From: Pseudoxanthomonas sp. J35
Lineage (GTDB): Bacteria; Pseudomonadota; Gammaproteobacteria; Xanthomonadales; Xanthomonadaceae
Direction of reading: 5' to 3'
NCBI RefSeq assembly: GCF_000513995.1
Contig: NZ_AZVB01000026.1
Location: 920 to 44,535, forward strand
DNA length: 43,616 bases
Shown: positions 25,696 through 33,390 of the stretch, piece by piece
Position numbering within the stretch: position 1 is the first letter of the stretch
Layout of the letters: the number at the start of each line of letters is the position of its first letter
Translations under genes and position numbers: made by a program
The notes under the pieces: generated by a model
Database searches by the model: none
What the model was told of the DNA's origin: nothing
What the model saw: only the letters and a program-made list of their open reading frames with translations

Positions 25696-25818
25696 ATGGT
25701 CCATGTGATCCGCATGATCGAACGGCGCAGCGGCCGCCACGCCCGCCTCGTCGCCCCCGCGCTGGGCCTGCTGTCGCTGCTGGCGCTGGCGGGCGGACTC
25801 TGGCTGGCCACGCACTGA
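25696..25818 (+). CDS. 40-residue single-helix membrane peptide
   Basis: Too short for most gene finders but well supported. A near-ideal Shine-Dalgarno (AAGGAGGAG, 25681-25689) sits 6 bp before the ATG at 25696. The peptide has a basic N-terminus (HVIRMIERRSGRHARLV) and one transmembrane helix (APALGLLSLLALAGGLWLA). The frame ends with a TGA 8 bp before the next gene. The position inside a tightly packed operon argues that it is translated. The function is unknown. Confidence 0.65.
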   Translation: MVHVIRMIERRSGRHARLVAPALGLLSLLALAGGLWLATH

Positions 25819-25826
25819 GGCTCGCC

Positions 25827-26645
25827 ATGGCCACGACGACGGCGAACGGCGCGTCCGCGCCGGCCAGCGCACTGCAAGACCTGAAAGTCGCCGGCGTGTA
25901 CGGCGTGCTGGCCGGGCTGGCCGGCGCGGCGGTGATCCCCTACGCCGCGCAGCTGATGCCGGAGGCGTTCGCGAAGATCCCGCTGCCGCTGTGGATCATC
26001 GCCGCGGCGCAGGGCGCGCAGGCGGCGGTGTTCTGCGCGGCGATGGCCTGGCTGGGCCTGCGCATGGGCCAGCGCATCGGGCTCGGCAGCCCGCTGCTGC
26101 ATGCCTGGATGGTCGCGCGGCGGCGTCCCGACTGGGCGCGGCTGCGGCCTCTGCTGGCGGTGCTTGTCGGCCTCGCCGCCGGCATCGCCATCCTGGTCCT
26201 GGCGCCGCTGGTCGACCGCGCCATGCCGCCGATGCTGCATCCGCCGGCGCAGGCCGGGGCCGGCGGCACGGCGCTCAACGGCTTCCTCGCCTCGTTCTAC
26301 GGCGGCATCGCCGAGGAACTGATGCTGCGCCTGTTCCTGATGACCCTGCTGGTGTGGATCGTGGCGCGGGTGTCGAAGCACCAGCCACCGGCCTGGGTGT
26401 ACTGGGCCGCGATCGTGGCCGCCGCCGTGCTGTTCGGCGCCGGCCACCTGCCGGCGGCGGCCAAGGTCTGGGGCCTGGAGCCCGTCGTGGTCGCGCGCAC
26501 CCTGCTGCTCAACGGCATCGCCGGCGTCGCCTTCGGCTGGCTGTACTGGAAGCGCGGCATCGAGATGGCGATGCTCGCCCACTTCAGCGCCGACATCGTC
26601 CTGCACGCCATCGCGCCCCTGCTCCAACCCGTCCACCTGCCATGA
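25827..26645 (+). CDS. CPBP family intramembrane glutamic protease
   Basis: 272 aa with several membrane helices. The three CPBP motifs are in order: EELMLRLFLMTLL (EExxxR) at about residue 158, FGAGHLPAA (FxxxH) at about 205, and HFSADIVLH (HxxxD) at about 253. These proteases (Abi/CAAX-like) cleave prenylated or membrane peptides in known cases. It follows the SPFH set by 8 bp and overlaps the next gene by ATGA. SPFH proteins often partner membrane proteases, which fits the context. The substrate is unknown. Confidence 0.9.
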   Translation: MATTTANGASAPASALQDLKVAGVYGVLAGLAGAAVIPYAAQLMPEAFAKIPLPLWIIAAAQGAQAAVFCAAMAWLGLRMGQRIGLGSPLLHAWMVARRRPDWARLRPLLAVLVGLAAGIAILVLAPLVDRAMPPMLHPPAQAGAGGTALNGFLASFYGGIAEELMLRLFLMTLLVWIVARVSKHQPPAWVYWAAIVAAAVLFGAGHLPAAAKVWGLEPVVVARTLLLNGIAGVAFGWLYWKRGIEMAMLAHFSADIVLHAIAPLLQPVHLP

Positions 26646-27235
26646 CCTCGACCACCGATCCCCGCCTGCAACTGGCCCCGGCCGGCCCGCGCGCCGGCAC
26701 CTGGCTGTTCCTCCTGGGCTTCGTCCTGCCGCTGGCCATCACCGCCATCGCGCTTGCCTTCGCGGTGCAGGGCGGCGGCGAACTGAAGCTGATCGCCGGC
26801 AGCCTGCCGCTGACCATCGTCCTCACCCTCGGCGGCCTTGCCGTGCTCTGCGGCGGCCTGTGGTGGCTGCTGGCGCGGATGATGCGGCGGCAGTCGCTGC
26901 AGCTGTCGGCGGCCGGCGTCGACGTGCGCTCCAGCTTCTACCGCTGCCAGGTGCCGCTGCAGGAACTGAAGCTGGACCAGGCGCGCGTGGTCGACCTGGA
27001 CGAGCACACCGAACTCAAGCCCATGCTGAAGACCAACGGCTTCTCGATCCCCGGCTTCCACAGCGGCTGGTTCCTGCTGCGCAACCGCCGCCGCACCTTC
27101 GTCGCCATCGCCGAGGGCCGGCGCAAGCTGTGGCTGCCGGGCAACGGCAGGCGCGACCTGCTGCTGGAACCGCGCGATCCGCACGCCGTGCTGGCCCGCC
27201 TGCGCGAGCTGGCCGCCACCGCCAGGCGTGGCTAA
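26642..27235 (+). CDS. Membrane protein with PH-like domain
   Basis: 197 aa. Two transmembrane segments (about residues 20-42 and 54-76) are followed by a cytoplasmic beta-rich region: LQLSAAGVDVRSSFYRCQVPLQELKLDQARVVDL, then GWFLLRNRRRTFVAIAEGRRKLWLPG and AVLARLREL. This looks like a bacterial PH domain (bPH-type). It overlaps the protease start by ATGA, so it belongs to the same transcript. No enzymatic motif is seen. A membrane adaptor role is possible. Confidence 0.75.
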   Translation: MTSTTDPRLQLAPAGPRAGTWLFLLGFVLPLAITAIALAFAVQGGGELKLIAGSLPLTIVLTLGGLAVLCGGLWWLLARMMRRQSLQLSAAGVDVRSSFYRCQVPLQELKLDQARVVDLDEHTELKPMLKTNGFSIPGFHSGWFLLRNRRRTFVAIAEGRRKLWLPGNGRRDLLLEPRDPHAVLARLRELAATARRG

Positions 27236-27244
27236 GCTGGCCCG

Positions 27245-28075
27245 ATGCGCACCAACCTCGCTCCGCTGCACGCCCGCCTGCTCAACACCCCGGCCATCGA
27301 ACTGTGGCCGGCACCGCTGCTGCGTGCGCGCAGCAATGGCGACGCCCGCCTGCTGGCGCGCGCCCGCACCGTGCTGCGCCGCAAGCGCGACGGCCGCTAC
27401 CTGGCCGCTGCGCTCGACGGTGGACTGATGCCGCTGGTGCCGCGGCTGGCGGACGAAGCGGGTATCGACAAGGCGCTGGACCTGCTGGAGACGCAGGAAG
27501 GCCCGCGCCGGGGCCCGCCCCCGCCGCCGGGCGAGCTGCCGCTGCACGGCCTGCGCGAGCGCCTGGAGGCGCTGGGCCTGGACGACGGCTACGCCACGCG
27601 CACCGGGCTGGCCCTGGTCGCCGAGCCGGACTGGCTGCTGCTGGCCGGCTTCGACCGCTACCGCCGCCCGCTGTGGCTGCGTCCGGCGGCCGCGCGCGCC
27701 TGGCAGGCGATGCGCGCCGCCGCCGCGGCCGATGGCGTGACGCTCGAGGCGATCTCCGGCTACCGCAGCCACGACTACCAGCTGGGCATCTTCGAGCGGA
27801 AGCTGGCACGCGGGCAAAGCATGGCGCAGATCCTGCAGGTCAACGCCGCGCCCGGCTACAGCGAACACCACGGCGGCGACGCGCTGGACATCGGCACGCC
27901 GGGCGAGCCCCCGGCCGAGGCATCGTTCGAGGCCACGCCCGCCTTCGCCTGGCTGCGCGAGCACGCCGCCGCGCACGGCTTCGCGATGAGCTACCCGCGC
28001 GACAACCCGCACGGCATCGTCTACGAGCCCTGGCACTGGCGCTTCAGCCGCTGGGACAGCCCGCGTCCGTCTTGA
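27245..28075 (+). CDS. M15 family D-alanyl-D-alanine carboxypeptidase (VanY-like)
   Basis: 276 aa. The catalytic C-terminal half shows ISGYRSHDYQLGIFERKLARGQS, then APGYSEHHGGDALDIGTPG (zinc-binding His and Asp) and PWHWRFS (catalytic Glu/His region, IVYEPWHWRF). The N-terminal 130 residues are a helical extension (ARTVLRRKRDGRYLA...) unlike classic VanY. I see no signal peptide, which is odd for a peptidoglycan enzyme; the protein may be cytoplasmic and act on recycled peptides. It begins 9 bp after the PH-like gene, so it is probably the last gene of the SPFH-led run. Confidence 0.85.
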   Translation: MRTNLAPLHARLLNTPAIELWPAPLLRARSNGDARLLARARTVLRRKRDGRYLAAALDGGLMPLVPRLADEAGIDKALDLLETQEGPRRGPPPPPGELPLHGLRERLEALGLDDGYATRTGLALVAEPDWLLLAGFDRYRRPLWLRPAAARAWQAMRAAAAADGVTLEAISGYRSHDYQLGIFERKLARGQSMAQILQVNAAPGYSEHHGGDALDIGTPGEPPAEASFEATPAFAWLREHAAAHGFAMSYPRDNPHGIVYEPWHWRFSRWDSPRPS

Positions 28076-28085
28076 CCCGGATCAA
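28072..28085 (+). promoter_or_regulatory. FNR/Anr-like box upstream of the b561 gene
   Basis: TTGAC-CCGG-ATCAA fits the relaxed FNR/Anr pattern TTGAY-N4-RTCAA, one base from perfect. It overlaps the stop codon of the VanY-like gene and is centred about 63 bp before the b561 start at 28142. No clear -10 is visible in the GC-rich leader. Confidence 0.5.
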
Positions 28086-28141
28086 TGGCAAGCGCGCGAC
28101 ACAGGCGGACACTCCCCGCATCCGCCCCGCCGGAGTGCCAC

Positions 28142-28684
28142 ATGTCCACCCTCGCCCACGGCCGCTATCCCCGCGGCGTCATCGCCCTGCACTGGCTCAC
28201 CCTGCTGTTGCTGGTCGCCGTCTACGCGACGATGGAACTGCGCGGCGTCTTCCCGCGCGGCAGCGCCGAACGCGCGGCGATGAAGACCGCGCACTACTTC
28301 CTCGGCATGTCGGTGTTCGTCCTGACCTGGCTGCGGCTGGGCCTGCGCATCGCCGGCAGGACCCCGCCGATCCTGCCCGAGCCGCCGCTGTGGCAACTGC
28401 TGCTGGCCAGGGCCGTGGCGCTGTCGCTGTACGGGCTGATGCTGGCGATGCCGGTGCTCGGCTACCTGCTGCTCAACGCCGAGGGCACCGCACCGGCGAT
28501 CGGCGGCTGGCAGCTGCCGCCGCTGATCGGCGCGCAACCGGGCCTGGCCGAAACCCTGGAGACCTGGCACGAGGGCATCGCCACCGCCGGCTACTGGCTG
28601 GTCGGCCTGCACGCACTCGCCGCGATCTACCACCACCACGTGCGCCACGACGACACCCTGCTGCGGATGTCGCTGCGCGGCTGA
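28142..28684 (+). CDS. Cytochrome b561
   Basis: 180 aa, four-helix diheme b-type cytochrome of the inner membrane. RGVIALHWLTLLLLVAVYATMELRG carries the first heme His. KTAHYFLGMSVFVLTWLRLGLRI carries the second. The last helix pair has TWHEGIATAGYWLVGLHALAAIYHHHV with the remaining His ligands. It would move electrons between quinone and a periplasmic acceptor such as superoxide or a partner cytochrome. The ATG at 28142 follows GGAG; the longer frame from 28085 starts inside the FNR-like box and is not used. Confidence 0.92.
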   Translation: MSTLAHGRYPRGVIALHWLTLLLLVAVYATMELRGVFPRGSAERAAMKTAHYFLGMSVFVLTWLRLGLRIAGRTPPILPEPPLWQLLLARAVALSLYGLMLAMPVLGYLLLNAEGTAPAIGGWQLPPLIGAQPGLAETLETWHEGIATAGYWLVGLHALAAIYHHHVRHDDTLLRMSLRG

Positions 28685-28691
28685 GCCGCGC

Positions 28692-29366
28692 TCAGTCCTG
28701 CGAACGGTTGGTCGGCGTCTTCGCCGCCGTGGCGAAGTCGGCGATGCGCCACAGGTAGAGGCTGGCGTAGGTGCGGTAAGGCCCCCACGCCTCGCCGCGG
28801 GCGGCCAGTTCTTTCGGCGTGGGCATGGCTTCCAGCCGGTCGACCAGCTGCGCGCCCTTGCGGATGCCCAGGTCGTCCACCGGCAGCACGTCGGGGCGGC
28901 CGAGGCGGAACATCAGCATCATCTCCACCGTCCAGCGGCCGATGCCGCGGATCGGCACCAGCGCGGCGACGATCTCGTCCTCGTGCATGGTCGACATGCG
29001 CCGCAGGTCCGGGATCTCGCCGCGGGCCTCGCGCGCGGCCAGGTCGCGCAGCGCCAGGGTCTTGTTGCCGGACACGCCGCAGGCGCGCAGGGTCGCGTCG
29101 TCGACCCGGCCCAGGGTGTCGTGGTGCAGGCGCCTGCTGCCGATCGCCGCCTCGACCCGGCCGACGATGGTGGAGGCGGCCTTGCCCGACAACTGCTGGA
29201 ACAGGATCGCCCGCGCCAGCGCGTCGACCGGATCGAACGGCTTGCGCCAGCGCGGCTCGGCCGGCAGCGGGCCCAGCTTCTTCATCCAGGCGCCGAGCCT
29301 GCGGTCGCGCCGCAGCAGGTGCGCGTGCGCGGCCTCGACGTCGAATCCACGGGCATGGCGCGGCAT
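28692..29366 (-). CDS. DNA-3-methyladenine glycosylase II (HhH-GPD family)
   Basis: Base excision repair of alkylated bases. It is 224 aa, a compact AlkA-like enzyme lacking the extra N-terminal domain of E. coli AlkA. The pattern DPVDALARAILFQQLSGKAASTIVGRV starts the core. The helix-hairpin-helix plus catalytic Asp region is LVPIRGIGRWTVEMMLMFRLGRPDVLPVDDLGIRKG, where the Asp of VDD is the catalytic residue. The gene begins 2 bp after the DUF423 stop and is probably co-transcribed with it. It converges with b561, 7 bp apart. Confidence 0.92.
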   Translation of the reverse strand: MPRHARGFDVEAAHAHLLRRDRRLGAWMKKLGPLPAEPRWRKPFDPVDALARAILFQQLSGKAASTIVGRVEAAIGSRRLHHDTLGRVDDATLRACGVSGNKTLALRDLAAREARGEIPDLRRMSTMHEDEIVAALVPIRGIGRWTVEMMLMFRLGRPDVLPVDDLGIRKGAQLVDRLEAMPTPKELAARGEAWGPYRTYASLYLWRIADFATAAKTPTNRSQD

Positions 29367-29368
29367 CG

Positions 29369-29752
29369 TCAGCGCCTCCGCAGCGCGGCCACGGCCAGCA
29401 GCAGCCAGCTGGCCATCAGCACGGTGCCGCCGAACGGCGCCAGCCGCGTCGGCCAGCCCAGCAGCGCGCCACCGGCGACGCTGCCGGCGAACAGCAGCGT
29501 GCCCAGCAGCAGCCCGGCCAGCGCAGCCAGGCGCAGCCCGCGCGCGGTACCGCCGAGCACCGCCAGCACCGCGCCGTGCCCGAAGGCGTAGAGGCTGGCG
29601 GTCTGCAGGTTGCCGCGCGCGTGCGCGTCGGCCACGCCGTGCGCGGCATAGGCCGACAGGGCGATCGCCAGCGCCGCCAGCACCGCGCCGGCGGCCACCA
29701 GCCACGCACCCGCGCTCCCTGCCACCGCCTGCTTGCCCTGCTCCGACACCAC
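29369..29752 (-). CDS. DUF423 family membrane protein (YgdD-like)
   Basis: 127 aa with four hydrophobic helices. The family signature ALSAYAAHGVAD is followed by LQTASLYAFGHGAVLAVLG, then LLGTLLFAGSVAGGALLGWPTRLAPFGGTVLMASWLLLAVAAL. DUF423 proteins are small inner-membrane proteins of unknown function. It is upstream of and adjacent to the DNA glycosylase gene. Confidence 0.9.
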   Translation of the reverse strand: MVSEQGKQAVAGSAGAWLVAAGAVLAALAIALSAYAAHGVADAHARGNLQTASLYAFGHGAVLAVLGGTARGLRLAALAGLLLGTLLFAGSVAGGALLGWPTRLAPFGGTVLMASWLLLAVAALRRR

Positions 29753-29786
29753 GGATACTCCCGATGTTGCAACCGCAGCGAGCCTA

Positions 29787-29816
29787 AACGAAAAAGCGCC
29801 GCTTGCGCGGCGCTTT
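29787..29816 (-). terminator. Rho-independent terminator of the SRPBCC gene
   Basis: Stem AAAGCGCCGC/GCGGCGCTTT (29793-29802 and 29807-29816) with loop TTGC. On the minus strand it is followed by a T run (A-rich 29789-29795 on plus). It lies 54 bp past the stop at 29870. Confidence 0.85.
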
Positions 29817-29869
29817 CGCGGGGATCCGCAGATCCCGGTTGCGGCCCGGCCAGCGCCGGATCGCAGGTC

Positions 29870-31033
29870 TTACTTGATCGCCCAGTAGACGTCGTAGGTG
29901 CCGTCGGCGGTGAACGACTTGTCCACGCCGCCCTTCCAGATCTCGAACGGACGATCGGTGACCTCGTAGCCGTGGGTCAGGGCCCAGGCGCGGACCGAGT
30001 TGCGGACCGCGTCCAGCTCGGCCATATAGCCGGTGTAGGAACCGAACGCGGCGCGCCGCGGCTGGGTGCGGACGTACTGGACCGGGGCGCCGTCCGGGAT
30101 CTTGACGGTCAGCGGCTCGCCATCGGCGGCGACCAGCGGGAACGGACCCTTCGCCGCCTCTTCCTTGGCTTCCTCGCCCTCGCCTTCGGCCGGGGCAGCC
30201 GCGGCCGGAGCCGGGGCCGAACCCTTGCGGCGGACCGGGATGGCCACGTCGAAGGCGTACTTCTCGGCGCCGAAGTCGGTGGTGATGATGCGCACCGGGC
30301 CGGCGGCCTCGAGGTTGTTGGCCTCCATGGTGCGCTTGATCCACTCCTGGTTGTTCTTGATCGACTGCTTGATCGCGTCGTTGTTGCGGTCGACGTTGCC
30401 GGCGTTGACCACCAGCAGGTCCTCGGCCGGGACATCGACGATCTTCAGGTCGCGCAGCGGCACGCCCTCGGCGCGGTAGTCGAAGTTGGGCACCGTGGCC
30501 AGCATGTTGCTCATGCGGCTCAGGCCCAGCTTGATGTCGTCGCCGACGTGGCGGCTGACGTACAGGCCGGCGTAGCGGCCGATCAGGTCCCAGCCGTAGT
30601 CGACGTCGTAGGTCTGGGTGATCTTGACGTTGCGGTTGTTCTTGCCAGTCGGCTCCAGCAGGAACTGCACGGTCTTGTTGTGACCGCGGCGCTCGTCCTC
30701 GACCTTGATCACGACCTTCTCGTTGGGGACGCTCTCGACGATCTCCCAGCTGCCCTTGCCGATGTGGCCCTCGTTCGAGGCGTAGTCCAGGCGCGCGCCC
30801 ACGCCTTCGCTGGCGCCGGAGACGTTGAGCTGGACCTTCGGGTCACGCAGGACCAGCGGGTTCCAGTCCTTGAAGCGGCGCAGGTTGTTCACCGTGTCGT
30901 ACACGATGGTCATCTTGCGGTTGGTCTCGACGCTCTCGGAGATATGGCGGTGGGACGGAAGTACAACGCCAACCACCAGGGCCAGAACAGCCACGATGCC
31001 CAGGGCGATCAGGAACTCGATAAGGCGGGTCAT
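29870..31033 (-). CDS. Membrane-anchored SRPBCC plus GyrI-like ligand-binding protein
   Basis: 387 aa from ATG 31033. One N-terminal transmembrane helix (RLIEFLIALGIVAVLALVVGVVLP, 3-26) is followed by a polyketide cyclase/SRPBCC domain at about 35-180 (IVYDTVNNLRRFKDWNPLVLRDP, then WEIVESVPNEKVVIKVEDERRGH). A second domain of the GyrI/effector-binding kind covers about 200-387. It contains a low-complexity linker (GSAPAPAAAAPAEGEGEEAKEEA) and ends with GYEVTDRPFEIWKGG and DGTYDVYWAIK. Both folds bind hydrophobic small ligands, so this looks like a two-site ligand sensor or carrier. Codon use is slightly less GC-rich than its neighbours. The function is unknown. Confidence 0.82.
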   Translation of the reverse strand: MTRLIEFLIALGIVAVLALVVGVVLPSHRHISESVETNRKMTIVYDTVNNLRRFKDWNPLVLRDPKVQLNVSGASEGVGARLDYASNEGHIGKGSWEIVESVPNEKVVIKVEDERRGHNKTVQFLLEPTGKNNRNVKITQTYDVDYGWDLIGRYAGLYVSRHVGDDIKLGLSRMSNMLATVPNFDYRAEGVPLRDLKIVDVPAEDLLVVNAGNVDRNNDAIKQSIKNNQEWIKRTMEANNLEAAGPVRIITTDFGAEKYAFDVAIPVRRKGSAPAPAAAAPAEGEGEEAKEEAAKGPFPLVAADGEPLTVKIPDGAPVQYVRTQPRRAAFGSYTGYMAELDAVRNSVRAWALTHGYEVTDRPFEIWKGGVDKSFTADGTYDVYWAIK

Positions 31034-31156
31034 GCAGGGGGTCTCCGGGGCCGATCCACGGCAAATTGACAAGGCGAGCCGCGAATCCTAGCAGGCTTCG
31101 CCGCCTGCGCGCAGCCAAGCAGGCCACCGAGGCGTGGGGTGAACGGAATTCTTACA

Positions 31157-31210
31157 ACCGGAACGGCCGGGTGTCCTCCATGGACACCACGGCGCGACGG
31201 CGGTTCCGGT
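31157..31210. repeat. Two-level palindrome of the ATGGA-loop family, copy 3
   Basis: Outer arms ACCGGAAC (31157-31164) and GTTCCGGT (31203-31210). The inner hairpin at 31170-31188 has a 7-bp stem (GGTGTCC/GGACACC), and read on the minus strand the loop is ATGGA. It lies in the 291-bp gap between the SRPBCC gene and the response regulator gene. A further GC hairpin at 31272-31291 (CCACGCGG-GTTT-CCGCGTGG) could end the regulator transcript but lacks a clear T run. Confidence 0.6.
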
Positions 31211-31324
31211 GCTGGAGGGCGTGGCCGCCAGACGGTAGCGCATGGCCGCCGTGCGGCGCGAAAACGCCTGATCCACGCGGGTTTCCGCGTGGGCCGTGCG
31301 GCAGTGGTTCAGTTTCGCGACGAC

Positions 31325-31966
31325 TCAGACCAGCTGCAGCTCGAAGGCCTTCAGCACCGCGCGGGTGCGGTCGCGCACGCCGAGTTTGCTGAGAATGTTG
31401 GAAACGTGGTTCTTGATCGTGCCTTCGGCCACGCCCAGCGAATTGGCGATCTCCTTGTTGGAGAAGCCCGACGCCATCAGGCGCAGGATCTCGGTCTCGC
31501 GGTCGGTCAGCGGGTCCGGGCGGTCCAGGCTGACGAATTCGTTGCGCATGTGCTCCAGGCCCGACAGCAGGCGCTGGGTCACCGCCGGCTGCACCAGCGA
31601 ACCGCCCTCGGCCACGGTGCGGATGGCCCCGACCAGCTGCTCCAGGGACACGTCCTTGAGCAGGTAGCCCTTGGCCCCGGCCTTGAGCCCGGCCAGCACC
31701 AGCTGGTCGTCGTCGAAGGTGGTGAGGATGATGGTCGGCGGCAACTGGTCCTGGCGCGACAGCACCTGCAGCGCCTCCAGGCCGGACATCGCGGGCATGC
31801 GCATGTCCATCAGCACCACGTCCGGCTTCACCTGCGGGATCAGCTCGACCGCCTGGCGGCCGTCGCCGGCCTCGGCGACCACCTCGATGCCCCCGTCCAG
31901 GGCCAGCAGGGAACGGATGCCCTGGCGGACCAGGGTCTGGTCGTCGACCAGGCAGACACGGATCAT
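31325..31966 (-). CDS. NarL/LuxR-type response regulator
   Basis: 213 aa. The receiver domain (1-120) has the acidic pair DD at 8-9, the phosphoacceptor Asp54 in VLMDMRMP, and Lys in YLLKDVS. The LuxR-type HTH (about 150-205) reads LTDRETEILRLMASGFSNKEIANSLGVAEGTIKNHVSNILSKLGVRDRTRAV. The family resembles DesR/LiaR-like regulators. Its ATG overlaps the stop of the upstream kinase gene (ATGA), so the two form one transcript with the kinase first. The target genes are unknown. Confidence 0.95.
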   Translation of the reverse strand: MIRVCLVDDQTLVRQGIRSLLALDGGIEVVAEAGDGRQAVELIPQVKPDVVLMDMRMPAMSGLEALQVLSRQDQLPPTIILTTFDDDQLVLAGLKAGAKGYLLKDVSLEQLVGAIRTVAEGGSLVQPAVTQRLLSGLEHMRNEFVSLDRPDPLTDRETEILRLMASGFSNKEIANSLGVAEGTIKNHVSNILSKLGVRDRTRAVLKAFELQLV

Positions 31967-33162
31967 GGCAAGGCTCCTTCGATGGCCGGCAGCACCGGCG
32001 TCGTAACGGGAATGGACAGGCGCAGGCGGAAACCTTCGCCGCGCCGGGTCTGGATCTCGAGGGTACCGCCGCACTGCTGGATGCGTTCGCGCATCCCGCG
32101 CAGGCCGTTGCCCGGGACCAGGCCATCGGCGCCCCGGCCGTCGTCCTGGGCGTCCAGCATCAGCGCGCCCGGCTCGCGCCAGACCCGGATCCTGAGGTGG
32201 CGGGCACCGGCGTGGCGCACGGCGTTGGTGATGATTTCCTGGGTGCAGCGCAGCATCACGTGGGCCCGTTCGGGGTCGTCCACGGCCAGCGGCGACTGCA
32301 CGTCGAGGGTGATGTCCAGCGAGGGCACGTGGTCGGCCAGCGGCTGCAAGGCCGCGGCCAGGTCGATGCCGCCGCTGGCGTCGCGCAGCTGGCTGACCGC
32401 CTCGCGCACGTCGGTCAGCAGCAGCTTGGCCAGGGTATGGGCCTGGCGCACGTGCTCCTGGGCCCGGCCCTCGGTCATGTGGCTGGCCACTTCCAGATTC
32501 AGGCTCAGCGCGGTCAGGTGGTGGCCGAGCAGGTCGTGCAGCTCGCGGGAGATGCGGGTGCGCTCGTTGACCCGGGCGCTCTCGGCCAGCAGCGCGCGGG
32601 TGGCGCGCAGTTCGGCGTTGAGCCGGCGCTGCTCGTCGCGGGCCTGGGCCTGCTGGCGGGCGACGTAGGCGGTGGTCATCACGAAGGCCGAGAACCCCAC
32701 GTAGAACAGCGACTGCAGCAGGGATTCCCAGAAATTGAAGTCGTCCCGGGCCATGAACGAGGGCACCAGGGCCACGTGCGCGGCCACCAGCCACAGCACC
32801 GCGACCCGGATCCCGGCCAGCCAGGGCAGCACCCCGGCCATGATCATCAGCAGCACCGCGCCCAGGCCGGTCTGGGTATAGAAGCCCACGCCGATGGCCG
32901 CGGCGTTCATCGCCAGCAGCAGCACGGCGTGCCAGGCCACCTCGCGGCGGCCGCCGCTGCCCAGCGAGCTGGTCGCCAGCCAGTAGCAGGCGCCGAACCC
33001 GAAATAGGTCAGCGCGGTCATCGGCACGTGCACGCCGTTGCCGTCCACCCCGCGCGACGGGGGCAGGAACCAGATGTTAAGGATGATCGGCAGCCCCACC
33101 AGGGCCCAGGTGTACAGGCCGGCGTAGCGCAGCAGATTGGTGTGGCTCAGTCTTCCCAGCAT
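31963..33162 (-). CDS. Sensor histidine kinase, HisKA_3 type
   Basis: 399 aa from ATG 33162. Five to six N-terminal membrane helices (residues about 10-165) with almost no periplasmic loops suggest intramembrane or lipid-state sensing, as in DesK. A coiled coil leads to the phosphoacceptor motif RTRISRELHDLLGHHLTALSLNLEVA. The ATPase domain has TQEIITNAVRHAGA (N box) and DDGRGADGLVPGNGLRGMRERI (G boxes). ATGs at 33180, 33189 and 33198 are alternative starts; none has a clear ribosome-binding site. It is paired with the downstream NarL-type regulator. Confidence 0.92.
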   Translation of the reverse strand: MLGRLSHTNLLRYAGLYTWALVGLPIILNIWFLPPSRGVDGNGVHVPMTALTYFGFGACYWLATSSLGSGGRREVAWHAVLLLAMNAAAIGVGFYTQTGLGAVLLMIMAGVLPWLAGIRVAVLWLVAAHVALVPSFMARDDFNFWESLLQSLFYVGFSAFVMTTAYVARQQAQARDEQRRLNAELRATRALLAESARVNERTRISRELHDLLGHHLTALSLNLEVASHMTEGRAQEHVRQAHTLAKLLLTDVREAVSQLRDASGGIDLAAALQPLADHVPSLDITLDVQSPLAVDDPERAHVMLRCTQEIITNAVRHAGARHLRIRVWREPGALMLDAQDDGRGADGLVPGNGLRGMRERIQQCGGTLEIQTRRGEGFRLRLSIPVTTPVLPAIEGALP

Positions 33163-33327
33163 CGCGGAACGCTCGTGCATTGGTGCCATGGCGCACATGT
33201 GCAGGAAGCCATGGCCCGCTCGTGGCCGGGAGCCTCGCATCCCCTGTGGATGCGGCGAACGTGGCCCACAAGCCCGGCCTTGTCAAGCAATCCGGCCGCC
33301 GCGGGCCTGCCCGTGGCCGGAACCTCG

Positions 33328-33336
33328 TGCGATAAT
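33328..33336 (+). promoter_or_regulatory. Extended -10 for the GNAT-minCDE run
   Basis: TGC-GATAAT is an extended -10 with five of six matches to TATAAT. Transcription would start near 33343, giving a leader of about 48 nt with TGGAGT before the ATG at 33391. Confidence 0.55.
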
Positions 33337-33390
33337 CCGGGACGGCCGCGCCGCTGGCCCGCATCGCCCCACTGGAGTCGGCTTCACCCC

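Noticed and set aside
31272-31291. Hairpin after the NarL-type regulator gene as a terminator
   Set aside because: The stem is good, but no clear T run follows on the minus strand, so it is only mentioned, not called.
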